Source: Pyrinomonadaceae bacterium
GTDB taxonomy: Bacteria; Acidobacteriota; Blastocatellia; Pyrinomonadales; Pyrinomonadaceae
DNA length: 9,360 bases
Reading direction: 5' to 3'
Assembly: GCA_014379075.1 (NCBI GenBank)
Contig: JACMMN010000207.1
Span: 1 to 9,360, forward strand
Numbering within the stretch: the stretch's first letter is position 1; every line of letters begins with the position of its first letter. The notes beneath the pieces were generated by a model. It was not told the DNA's origin and made no database searches. It saw only the letters and a list, made by a program, of their open reading frames with translations. A program made the translations under genes and the position numbers. This document shows positions 1 through 6,093 of this stretch, piece by piece.

Positions 1-39
1 AGCCAGCGAACTTCGGAAGTATTTATCCTTTTGATAGTT

Positions 40-44
40 GGAGG
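40..44 (+). promoter_or_regulatory. Ribosome binding site that decides the start at 52
   Basis: GGAGG lies seven bases before the ATG at 52. It excludes the upstream in-frame TTG at 31 as the likely start. Confidence 0.7.
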
Positions 45-51
45 TCATGTT

Positions 52-243
52 ATGCTTAACGGGTTATTGGCAATTGTCAGTCTGGTATTGACGGCTGGTT
101 CTTTTTATTTCTACACGACCAGCAATGATAACAAAATGTATTTCGGCGCCGCGATCGTCTTTTTGATCTTGACGCTGGTTTTTGGCGGCCTTTTCCTTTC
201 AGGAAGAATGAATAAAACCGAAGATATTCATATTACCGAATAA
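52..243 (+). CDS. Small membrane protein with two transmembrane helices, function unknown
   Basis: A 63-residue protein that I do not recognise. It has two hydrophobic segments, about residues 3-20 (LLAIVSLVLTAGSFYFY region) and 30-49 (FGAAIVFLILTLVFGGLFL region). They are joined by a short polar turn (TTSNDNKM), and the tail is polar (GRMNKTEDIHITE). This suggests a helical hairpin in the inner membrane. I chose the ATG at 52 because GGAGG at 40-44 sits seven bases upstream. A TTG at 31 in the same frame would place that ribosome binding site inside the gene. The upstream neighbour lies outside the window, so operon membership is unknown. A terminator lies 86 bases after the stop. The gene could be a small accessory subunit or simply an orphan membrane peptide. 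Confidence is in it being a real gene, not in any role. Confidence 0.7.
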   Translation: MLNGLLAIVSLVLTAGSFYFYTTSNDNKMYFGAAIVFLILTLVFGGLFLSGRMNKTEDIHITE

Positions 244-328
244 GTTCGGCGGCCGGCCGACCAAAAGTCGACGGCTAGAAAAGGGTTGGATTGCCTTTTT
301 CCTTCGTCGCCAATTCTCAAAACCGAAG

Positions 329-367
329 CGGGCAGTTTAGCCATTTCCGGCGATACTGCCCGTTTTT
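329..367 (+). terminator. Rho-independent terminator after the small membrane protein gene
   Basis: Perfect 8-bp arms CGGGCAGT (329-336) and ACTGCCCG (355-362) enclose an 18-base loop. Five T's follow directly at 363-367. The terminator lies in the 238-base gap between the genes at 52-243 and 482-1051, so the two are probably separate transcripts. The loop is longer than usual, which lowers confidence slightly. Confidence 0.65.
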
Positions 368-411
368 GCGTCGCCGGGTTGCTATTAGGTGAAATCTCTT
401 GCGGAATAGGA

Positions 412-417
412 TATAAT
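412..417 (+). promoter_or_regulatory. Possible -10 box for the Nfu-type gene
   Basis: A perfect TATAAT lies after the terminator at 329-367 and about 65 bases before the ATG at 482. I find no good -35 box 16-18 bases upstream, so this is a weak call. A TTGACT at 419-424 has no suitably spaced -10 box. Confidence 0.3.
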
Positions 418-481
418 GTTGACTTAAATGTAAGGATTAATAAAACCAAACATTTTGCCTTAAGAAACGAGATTTTAAGAA

Positions 482-1051
482 ATGCCGAAAATTGCCGATA
501 TACAAGAAACGCCGAATCCGAATGCAGTTAAATTCATACTGAAGGAACCGGTATCGCACGGGACCTCCCATTCGTTCAAGACAGCGGAAGATGCGAACAA
601 TGATCCGTTGGCAAGATCCTTGTTCGAGATCGGCGAGGTGGTCTCCGTCTTTTACATGGACAAGATGATCACGGTGGAAAAGACCGATGATGCCGAATGG
701 GATGAGATCCTCCCGACGCTGGCAGTTCCTATCCGGGCGGCGGAAACCGTGAAATCTTCCAACGGGAACGGAAAGGCGGCGGCCGCGGCGGTCGGGGGAG
801 CAATAGCGGCGGCGGCAAATGACGACCCGAAGATCGGCCAGATCAACGCACTGCTCGATGAAAAGATCCGGCCGTATCTGGCCAGCGACGGTGGATGGCT
901 TGAGGTTGTCAGCTTGGAAGATTCGAAGCTGACCATCCGGTATGAAGGAGCCTGCGGGAGTTGTCCGAGCTCGCTTACCGGAACACTGATGGCGATCGAA
1001 AACATGATCAAGGAAGAGATCGATCCGGAAATCGAGGTCGTGACGGCTTAG
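482..1051 (+). CDS. Two-domain Nfu/NifU-like iron-sulfur cluster carrier
   Basis: The 189-residue product resembles Nfu-type scaffold/carrier proteins, which hold a [4Fe-4S] cluster between two subunits and pass it to apo-proteins in the cytoplasm. Residues about 5-85 match the Nfu N-terminal domain, including the ETPNPNAVKF stretch at 9-18. Residues 95-113 form an alanine/glycine-rich linker. Residues about 117-186 form the NifU C-terminal domain, with the DGG turn at 136-138 and the CxxC cluster ligands C158 and C161 in GACGSCPSS. Length and order match the eukaryotic Nfu1 / bacterial two-domain form rather than the single-domain bacterial NfuA or the three-domain NifU. The start codon has only a weak ribosome site (GAG at 469-471). 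However, the conserved domain begins within a few residues of this ATG. No isc, suf or nif genes lie nearby, so it appears to be a stand-alone carrier. Confidence 0.92.
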   Translation: MPKIADIQETPNPNAVKFILKEPVSHGTSHSFKTAEDANNDPLARSLFEIGEVVSVFYMDKMITVEKTDDAEWDEILPTLAVPIRAAETVKSSNGNGKAAAAAVGGAIAAAANDDPKIGQINALLDEKIRPYLASDGGWLEVVSLEDSKLTIRYEGACGSCPSSLTGTLMAIENMIKEEIDPEIEVVTA

Positions 1052-1077
1052 AAAATCGGTCAAGTTGAATACTTTTC

Positions 1078-1117
1078 TTTGCCGTTTAGCAAGTATTTCT
1101 TGACATCAAACGGCAAA
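1078..1117. repeat. Inverted repeat with 10-bp perfect arms downstream of the Nfu-type gene
   Basis: TTTGCCGTTT (1078-1087) and AAACGGCAAA (1108-1117) are exact reverse complements around a 20-base spacer. No run of T's follows on the + strand, so it is not a typical intrinsic terminator. It could be a weak terminator for the gene ending at 1051, or an operator. The spacer contains a consensus TTGACA at 1100-1105. Confidence 0.6.
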
Positions 1118-1129
1118 ATTCGTCATACT
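1100..1129 (+). promoter_or_regulatory. Possible sigma-70 promoter, distal, for the GAF-like gene
   Basis: TTGACA (1100-1105, consensus) is followed after an 18-base spacer by CATACT (1124-1129, 4 of 6). The -35 box lies in the loop of the inverted repeat at 1078-1117, and the right arm of that repeat falls in the promoter spacer. A protein bound to the repeat would therefore overlap the promoter. The leader would be about 115 bases long. Confidence 0.35.
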
Positions 1130-1153
1130 TTCAACGGTGGCGATTTATGTAAA

Positions 1154-1182
1154 TTGTCATTTCGCCCTCAGAGCTGTACATT
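1154..1182 (+). promoter_or_regulatory. Possible sigma-70 promoter, proximal, for the GAF-like gene
   Basis: TTGTCA (1154-1159, 5 of 6) is followed after 17 bases by TACATT (1177-1182, 4 of 6). It lies about 70 bases before the GTG start at 1254. It is an alternative or an addition to the distal candidate at 1100-1129. Confidence 0.35.
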
Positions 1183-1238
1183 CTACTCAAAACCGCCAGA
1201 CCTAATTCATCCCTTAACTTAGTGTATTTTCAAAGATT

Positions 1239-1245
1239 GGAGGAG
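1239..1245 (+). promoter_or_regulatory. Strong ribosome binding site that supports the GTG start at 1254
   Basis: GGAGGAG ends eight bases before the GTG at 1254. This makes the GTG the best start although it is not ATG. Confidence 0.75.
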
Positions 1246-1253
1246 AAACCGTA

Positions 1254-3113
1254 GTGAATAGTGAAGAACTCGAGCGCAGCCTCAGAACCGAATTCGAGAG
1301 TTATCTCAAGGGCGTAACCGCCGGAATGCGGCAGGACGTTTCCGATTTTCAAAAGAATTTCGAAGCTGAATTTGAAAAGCACAAAGCCCAACTCGACGAG
1401 GCCTTCCGCGCCCTTTCGGCACGTTTCGAATCCGACAATCAATTTGATCAGGCCTTTGTAGGCTCGGTCGTCGAGCATCTCAGGCTCGCACGCGACGAAG
1501 GAGCCGAGATAGCCGCAACCGCGTTCGGCGAGGCGGAAAAGCTGGCGGATGAAACCGCTCCGGCCGCCAAATTTGACCAGATGCGCGACGCGATAGACGA
1601 GATCAGCCGGAAGACGACACAATCTGAGATATTGACCTCGCTCGTCAATCATGCAGCGAATTTTACTCCGCGCGGAGCGTTTTTCATCGTTAAGAACGAC
1701 CGTTTTGTAGGCTGGAGAGTTTTCGGCAAGGAAGGAAATGCCGACGACGCGGCAGTACGCGAAATTCAATTTCCTATTTCGTCCGACACAATTCTGGCAG
1801 ATGCGATCAGTTCGCTGTCGATAAAGGAAAGTTCACACGGCGGCCATGCGGAAGACCCGTTATTTCTCGAACCGCTCAATTTTTCCAGGCCAGACAGGAT
1901 GTACGCTATCCCGTTGACGGCACGCGGCCGCGGCGTCGCTGTTTTGTATGCCGATTACGGTGCCGAAGGCGTAAGCCTGAACGCGGAAGCCCTCGAAACC
2001 CTGGTTCGGGTGGCCGGCCTGACCGTCGAATTACTTGCGGCTTCGCAAACGGCTGCGGTACAACAAGAAGCCAGTGAAACTCCGGCATCCTTTGTACCTG
2101 CCGAAAGCGAATCTGCATATTCATACGAAGCACCTGCTGAGGATGCTTACGAGGAGCCGGCGAGAGAGGAGGAAATCACTCCCGAATATGCAGATCTACC
2201 CGTTGCAGCCGAGCATGAAGAGATACCGGAAATAGCCGCGGAACCTGAAGAGACGTACGAGGTCGAGTCGTTCGACCGGGAAGAGAATCTGGAACCGGAA
2301 GCCGAACCTGTCCAGCTTGATACCGTTGAGGAATATCAGGGCGAGGTTTCGTACGATGCTCCCGTTGCCGCGGACAGTTACTTGCCGGAACCGATCGAAG
2401 AAGAAGATTCATCGGCATTCGCTTTTGTGGAAACTGACGAGCTTGAAAAAACCAGTTCGGTGGAAACCGGTTCCATAGAAACCGTCAGCTATTTCGAGCA
2501 GGTTGAAGACCCTGTCGAAGAATCCGTAATGGAAGAAACGGCTGCGGTGGAAGAGATCAGTTATTTCGAAACTGAAACCGAACCCGAAGTTGTCGAGCCA
2601 GCCATTGCTGCATCTGCCGAAGAACCCGAGTTTGTTTCCGCCGATTCTTTTGAGACCGCACAAAATGTCGAGGTAGAACCGGGCTACGCTGTGCCGGTTG
2701 AAGGAACCAACGGCTATAGCAATGGAAGCACACCGGCGGCGGTTGTCGAGCCGGTGGTGGAAGTCGCCGCCGCTCAGCAGGCAAAAAGCCGTTTTAGCGA
2801 CCGCAATATGGACCTGCCCATCGAAGTTCCCGAGGATGAAAGGCGTCTGCACAACGACGCCCGCCGTTTTGCTCGATTGCTGGTGTCGGAGATAAAACTT
2901 TATAATGAGCAAAAGGTGACCGAAGGCCGCGAATCCGCCGATCTCTACGACCGCCTGCGCGACGCCATCGACCGCTCACGCGATATGTACAGCAAACGCG
3001 TCCAGCCGCCCGTAGCGTCGAAGTTCGATTATTTCCACTACGAACTTGTCAACTCGCTTGCCGAAGGCGATGACACGAAACTGGGCGAAAATTATCCGGG
3101 TGTGCAGGCTTAG
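1254..3113 (+). CDS. GAF-like domain protein with long acidic linker and Arg-rich C-terminal domain
   Basis: A 619-residue protein, predicted cytoplasmic (no signal peptide or membrane segment). Residues 1-120 are charged and helical, probably coiled coil. Residues about 122-263 look like a GAF-type sensory fold: alternating strand-like segments (RGAFFIVKNDRFVGWRVFG, YAIPLTARGRGVAVLYADYG) end in a helix (ALETLVRVAGLTVELLA). Residues about 266-510 form a Glu/Pro/Val/Ala-rich linker with almost no lysine. It contains two similar SYFE segments (409-423, 433-447). Residues about 515-610 form a compact basic/helical domain (HNDARRFARLLVSEIKLYNEQ, then DLYDRLRDAIDRSRDMY). As I recall, similar domains occur in acidobacterial and deltaproteobacterial regulators, but I cannot verify this. 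No catalytic motif is visible (no kinase, cyclase or phosphatase signature). It is probably a sensor or scaffold whose ligand and partner are unknown. It is transcribed alone and ends at a strong terminator. Confidence 0.85.
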   Translation: MNSEELERSLRTEFESYLKGVTAGMRQDVSDFQKNFEAEFEKHKAQLDEAFRALSARFESDNQFDQAFVGSVVEHLRLARDEGAEIAATAFGEAEKLADETAPAAKFDQMRDAIDEISRKTTQSEILTSLVNHAANFTPRGAFFIVKNDRFVGWRVFGKEGNADDAAVREIQFPISSDTILADAISSLSIKESSHGGHAEDPLFLEPLNFSRPDRMYAIPLTARGRGVAVLYADYGAEGVSLNAEALETLVRVAGLTVELLAASQTAAVQQEASETPASFVPAESESAYSYEAPAEDAYEEPAREEEITPEYADLPVAAEHEEIPEIAAEPEETYEVESFDREENLEPEAEPVQLDTVEEYQGEVSYDAPVAADSYLPEPIEEEDSSAFAFVETDELEKTSSVETGSIETVSYFEQVEDPVEESVMEETAAVEEISYFETETEPEVVEPAIAASAEEPEFVSADSFETAQNVEVEPGYAVPVEGTNGYSNGSTPAAVVEPVVEVAAAQQAKSRFSDRNMDLPIEVPEDERRLHNDARRFARLLVSEIKLYNEQKVTEGRESADLYDRLRDAIDRSRDMYSKRVQPPVASKFDYFHYELVNSLAEGDDTKLGENYPGVQA

Positions 3114-3135
3114 TTTAGTGATTTACAATAACAAA

Positions 3136-3160
3136 GAAGGCGGCTCCGGCCGCTTTTTTT
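3136..3160 (+). terminator. Rho-independent terminator after the GAF-like gene
   Basis: GCGGC (3140-3144) pairs with GCCGC (3149-3153) around a four-base loop, and the stem is extended by A-T and G-T pairs. Seven T's follow at 3154-3160. The gene at 3176-3694 converges on it. Read on the minus strand, a T-rich stretch also follows the stem, so it may terminate both genes. Confidence 0.85.
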
Positions 3161-3175
3161 GTACTGGTAAGTCCA

Positions 3176-3694
3176 CTACTGATCTTTCTGCGTCCGTTCG
3201 GAATCGAGGACGGGCCGTGTAGGTGACGGATTGTCGGGCGATGTGTGGGCGTGGGTGATCTTCCAGTCTTTTCCGGTCAATTTAAAAACCAGAGTCATTC
3301 TGCCGGAGGCGTTTTCTAGTTTTCCGTCGAATTCCTGGGTTTGTTTCCATTTGCATGAGACGTAGGCGGCGGTTTTGCCGAGCATTTCGACGCGGAGGCC
3401 GGTGATGTCGAGCGTGACGTTCTTTGTTTTTGTGTAAAGCGATTCGCGGTTGTCCTTCATCTGCTGCCAGCCGATGGTGGCCGAGCCATTGTTGTTGAAA
3501 AACAGGATGCGGTCGGTGTTTTCGTATAAGCTCATTACCTTTTCTGGGTCGACCTGTTTTATGCCCTCGACAAGGCGATCGAACGCGGCGCGCACGCCAG
3601 CGGCCGGATCGGCTTTTCCGGCGGCCGCCTTTTGGGCGAAGGCCGAGGCTGCGAAGATGGTGACGATAAATAATCCCAGTGTTAATTTCTTCAT
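3176..3694 (-). CDS. Exported NTF2/SnoaL-like (DUF4440-type) protein
   Basis: A 172-residue protein with a clear Sec signal peptide (MKK, hydrophobic core LTLGLFIVTIFAAS, likely cleavage after A20 in AFA|QK). The mature part resembles the small cone-shaped NTF2/SnoaL fold. An early helix with VRAAFDRLVEGIKQVDPEKV (34-53) is followed by LYENTDRILFFNNNG and IGWQQMKDNRESLY. A strand pair near the end (GRMTLVFKLTGKDWKITHAHTS, 131-152) is typical of DUF4440 and SnoaL-like proteins. Such proteins either bind small ligands or catalyse varied reactions, and no specific activity can be assigned here. The ATG is supported by AGGAA (complement of 3702-3706) eight bases upstream. A plausible promoter lies at 3728-3755. 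It converges with the GAF-like gene and diverges from the FecR-like gene, so it is probably transcribed alone. The envelope location is inferred from the signal peptide. Confidence 0.85.
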   Translation of the reverse strand: MKKLTLGLFIVTIFAASAFAQKAAAGKADPAAGVRAAFDRLVEGIKQVDPEKVMSLYENTDRILFFNNNGSATIGWQQMKDNRESLYTKTKNVTLDITGLRVEMLGKTAAYVSCKWKQTQEFDGKLENASGRMTLVFKLTGKDWKITHAHTSPDNPSPTRPVLDSERTQKDQ

Positions 3695-3727
3695 TTGATC
3701 GTTCCTGAAAAGGTTTCCTTTAGAAAG

Positions 3728-3755
3728 TTTATAACTTGTGAAGATGCGGTTGCAA
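3728..3755 (-). promoter_or_regulatory. Likely sigma-70 promoter of the NTF2-like gene
   Basis: Read on the minus strand, TTGCAA (3755-3750, 4 of 6) is followed after 16 bases by TATAAA (3733-3728, 5 of 6). Transcription would begin near 3721 and give a leader of roughly 27 bases that includes the AGGAA ribosome site. Confidence 0.45.
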
Positions 3756-3768
3756 GTTGTTCTGCGTT

Positions 3769-3805
3769 CACGCTTCAGCGTGCTTCTTCGTTAGCACAGA
3801 AGCAC
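3769..3805. repeat. Two overlapping, mutually exclusive short inverted repeats
   Basis: CACGC (3769-3773) can pair with GCGTG (3778-3782) around TTCA. GTGCTTCT (3780-3787) can instead pair exactly with AGAAGCAC (3798-3805) around ten bases. The two pairings share bases 3780-3782. There is no T-run. The site lies upstream of the minus-strand promoter, so it is not in that gene's leader. It could be an operator, or chance. Confidence 0.4.
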
Positions 3806-4010
3806 CCTGAAACGGGAACTCAGAACCAAGGAACAGACTATTTCGTTAGTAAATTTATCGGCATTACACCAAATCGTTCAAGGACCTTTATAAATATTTA
3901 CATTTTGCGGCGTTTTCTTTACATACAAAGTTCCGTTTTTTCAGAGGTATGATTTTTGCTGTAAGGCGAGACACTGATTGAAGTTAAATATTTCAGTCCG
4001 CTCCTACCGG

Positions 4011-4018
4011 TATATAAA
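4011..4018 (+). promoter_or_regulatory. Possible -10 box for the FecR-like gene
   Basis: TATATAAA contains two overlapping -10-like hexamers about 25-30 bases before the ATG at 4043. No good -35 match is seen 16-18 bases upstream. This may mean an activator-dependent or alternative-sigma promoter, or no promoter at all. Confidence 0.3.
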
Positions 4019-4028
4019 GCAAAAATTT

Positions 4029-4035
4029 AGGAGGG
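4029..4035 (+). promoter_or_regulatory. Strong ribosome binding site for the FecR-like gene
   Basis: AGGAGGG lies seven bases before the ATG at 4043 and supports that start. Confidence 0.75.
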
Positions 4036-4042
4036 AAAGCTA

Positions 4043-6028
4043 ATGCATTCCACAAGAAAGGTTCTATGGGCGTTGACGGTGTTGATGCCGCTCCTGATGG
4101 GCACGAGTGTGTTCGGTTTTGAAGTGGACGACGAAATTCCGGAAGTTACCGCACGCGTTGCGAGGATAAGTTTTATTCGCGGAAATGTGCAGATACGGCG
4201 TGAGGGAAGCCAGGACTGGGAGCGAGCCGTGCTGAACCTGCCGCTAGTCGAGGGTGACGAATTAACCACAGATGCTGACGGGCGGTTTGAAATTCAGTTC
4301 AACAGCTACAACCATCTCAGGGCAGCCGAGAATTCTTACCTGAAAATAGTCAATCTGAAGGACGAAGGTATCGCGGTGAGCCTGCCGGAAGGCAAACTGA
4401 CATTGCGTATTACGGAGTTCGATAAGGACCGAACTTACTTTGAGATCGACGCGCCAAAAACTACGGTTGCCGTTCAGAGGGCCGGAGTTTACAGGGTAGA
4501 TGCCGCGAAGGATACCGACGCACAGGTTCGCGTCGCCGTCACGGACGATGGCGAGGCGCGCGTCTATTCGGACAATTCCGGTTTTACGCTGAAGAATGGC
4601 CGCAGCGCCAAGATCGCCACCGAAGGAAGTTTCGCCGGAGAATGGGAAACGGATGACGCGTCGAGCTTCGCGGATGAATTTGACGGTTGGTCGCTCGATC
4701 GGGACGCAGCTATCGCGAAACTTCTAAAAGGCGCTCAGTATGACAAATATTATGACCGCGATATTTACGGCGCCGAAGACCTTAACGAATACGGTGATTG
4801 GGTCCATACACGCAAGTACGGATATGTTTGGAAGCCGTTTAGAAATGCTACGAGTCAATATACGGATTGGTCGCCTTACCGCTACGGGCAATGGCGCTGG
4901 GTTCCGCCGTACGGCTGGACGTGGGTCAATGACGAACCGTGGGGCTGGGCGACGTATCATCACGGCCGCTGGGTATACGACAACGGTTGGTATTGGACGC
5001 CTTACGGCCATTACCGCAATCGCCGAAGCTGGTGGCGCCCCGCTTTGGTCGTCATTTCGATCCTGAACAACAATATCTGCTGGTATCCGCTGCCTTACAG
5101 CTACGGATATTACAACTACAATTACGCCTATTATCGCAGGCGGCGCGGCCATCAATATCCGCCTCCCGCGGGCGGCGGATTGCCACCCGTTGCCGGTGTA
5201 CGCCCGACGCCGACCAGGCTGCCGTTCGAAATACTTCCGGGACAGACTCAGAAAACAAATATCAACCAAATTGAAAAATTACCGAGAGAAGAGGTGCCTT
5301 CGACCGGTGTGATTTCAATTCCGGCCAGCGAATTCGGGCGAAGCAGGATCGGATTGTCTCCGTCTTCGGGAACCATTGCAAAAGACGTTCTGTCGAGAAT
5401 GCCGGACGAGCGCCAGTCACCTCCTATCCTCCCGTCATACTCGGATCTTAACGGCAGGATCAGCAAGGAAATACGGTCTGAGCGGCAGGCTGCCAGGGTC
5501 GACAACTTAACCGCGACCGGAGCGGCGAAGCGTGATGCGAACGTACCGCTTGACCAGGAGTTGAGAAAGACTAGGATCCTTGGAAATCGCGAGCCGGTGA
5601 AAGCCGCGCCGTCCCGGGATGAAACGAAAACCACTCCAACGGACGGCCCTGAAACGCGCAAAACCGGAGCGGTTGAAAGGCCGGTAATTCGCCGAGACCC
5701 CGAGGCATCGCCGGTGCGAACCGACAACACGATGCGCGGTACTAAACCGAGAGAACCTGAATCGGGGCCGCCTGTGTATGCACCGGAACGCGAGCAGAAC
5801 ACCGAACGCAAGAGCGAGCCTGTTCGGCAGCCTCGGAACGATCCTCCGCCGGATCGGGGGAATCGTGAACGCGAACCGGTCAGGCAGCCGCGCGATGATG
5901 CGCCTGCTCCGCGATACGATCCTCCGCCGAGGAACGAGACGCCAAAGAACGACCCTCCGCCTGCGAAGAGCGAGCCAAAAAGCCCGCCGCCTGCTAATGT
6001 AGAGCGAAAAAGTAAGGACGGAAGGTAG
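4043..6028 (+). CDS. Exported FecR-like protein with W/Y-rich (DUF6600-like) segment and proline-rich tail
   Basis: The 661-residue product starts with a signal peptide (basic STRK, hydrophobic WALTVLMPLLMGTSV, likely cleavage near G25 in VFG|FE). Residues about 36-195 resemble the FecR beta domain: an ISFIRGNVQIRR strand, EGDELTTDADGRFEIQF, then FEIDAPKTTVAVQRAGVYRVD. Residues about 248-335 are packed with Trp, Tyr and Gly in repeated YGxW/WxWV units (e.g. GQWRWVPPYGWTWV, GRWVYDNGWYWTPYGHY), like the DUF6600 family that follows FecR domains in acidobacteria. A Tyr-rich stretch (350-365) and an RRRR cluster follow. Residues about 375-661 are disordered, rich in Pro, Arg, Glu and Asp, with repeated EPVRQPR (592, 611) and DPPP units. 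Unlike classic FecR, no transmembrane anti-sigma N-terminus, ECF sigma factor or TonB receptor is present. A role in surface or cell-wall binding is only an inference. The single cysteine is C346. Confidence 0.85.
   Translation: MHSTRKVLWALTVLMPLLMGTSVFGFEVDDEIPEVTARVARISFIRGNVQIRREGSQDWERAVLNLPLVEGDELTTDADGRFEIQFNSYNHLRAAENSYLKIVNLKDEGIAVSLPEGKLTLRITEFDKDRTYFEIDAPKTTVAVQRAGVYRVDAAKDTDAQVRVAVTDDGEARVYSDNSGFTLKNGRSAKIATEGSFAGEWETDDASSFADEFDGWSLDRDAAIAKLLKGAQYDKYYDRDIYGAEDLNEYGDWVHTRKYGYVWKPFRNATSQYTDWSPYRYGQWRWVPPYGWTWVNDEPWGWATYHHGRWVYDNGWYWTPYGHYRNRRSWWRPALVVISILNNNICWYPLPYSYGYYNYNYAYYRRRRGHQYPPPAGGGLPPVAGVRPTPTRLPFEILPGQTQKTNINQIEKLPREEVPSTGVISIPASEFGRSRIGLSPSSGTIAKDVLSRMPDERQSPPILPSYSDLNGRISKEIRSERQAARVDNLTATGAAKRDANVPLDQELRKTRILGNREPVKAAPSRDETKTTPTDGPETRKTGAVERPVIRRDPEASPVRTDNTMRGTKPREPESGPPVYAPEREQNTERKSEPVRQPRNDPPPDRGNREREPVRQPRDDAPAPRYDPPPRNETPKNDPPPAKSEPKSPPPANVERKSKDGR
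5816..5982 (+). repeat. Degenerate protein-level repeat in the proline-rich tail
   Basis: EPVRQPR occurs at residues 592-598 and 611-617, 19 residues apart, each followed by an acidic/Pro stretch. DPPP or SPPP units recur at about 600, 626, 637 and 647. The two EPVRQPR copies use mostly different codons (gag cct gtt cgg against gaa ccg gtc agg). The duplication is therefore old or the similarity is selected at the protein level. Confidence 0.55.
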
Positions 6029-6041
6029 GGATCTCAAGGTT

Positions 6042-6086
6042 CAGGTTCTCCTGTTTCAAGCTATAAACTTGAAACAGGGGAACCTG
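6042..6086. terminator. 19-bp-stem palindrome between convergent genes, probable bidirectional terminator
   Basis: CAGGTTCTCCTGTTTCAAG (6042-6060) pairs with CTTGAAACAGGGGAACCTG (6068-6086) along all 19 positions, one of them a G-T wobble, around a 7-base loop. It fills most of the 65 bases between the stops of the FecR-like gene (6028) and the downstream M16 gene (6094). Neither strand has a T-run after the stem. It may therefore work as a transcript-end stabiliser or Rho-assisted terminator, or be a mobile repeat. Confidence 0.6.
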
Positions 6087-6093
6087 CTCCGGT

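Larger units (their letters stand above)
3695..4042. other. 348-base intergenic region between divergent exported-protein genes
   Basis: No convincing gene is present. A short open frame from a TTG at 3695 has no ribosome site and codes for an unrecognisable product. The left end carries the promoter of the minus-strand NTF2-like gene (3728-3755). Overlapping small hairpins occupy 3769-3805. The right end carries the leader of the FecR-like gene, with a possible -10 box and a strong ribosome binding site. I see nothing recognisable between about 3810 and 3980. Confidence 0.6.

Noticed and set aside
250..259. 10-base GC palindrome CGGCCGGCCG
   Set aside because: Perfect but short, and likely by chance in GC-rich sequence; it is not linked to any other signal.
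286..531. Open frame ahead of and overlapping the Nfu-type gene
   Set aside because: It starts at TTG with no ribosome site, spans the terminator at 329-367, and overlaps the start of a well-supported gene in another frame.
437..1063. Long minus-strand open frame (208 codons) over the Nfu-type gene
   Set aside because: It is antisense to a gene with clear Nfu domains and its product is rich in Arg/His/Cys with no recognisable fold. It is a mirror effect of codon use.
3695..3952. 85-codon open frame between the divergent genes
   Set aside because: It starts at TTG directly beside another gene's start, has no ribosome site, crosses the minus-strand promoter, and has no recognisable product.
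5248..6037. Two long minus-strand frames under the proline-rich tail of the FecR-like gene
   Set aside because: Low-complexity Pro/Arg codons read backwards give Arg/Ser/Gly-rich frames. There are no start signals, and the sense frame has a signal peptide and domains.
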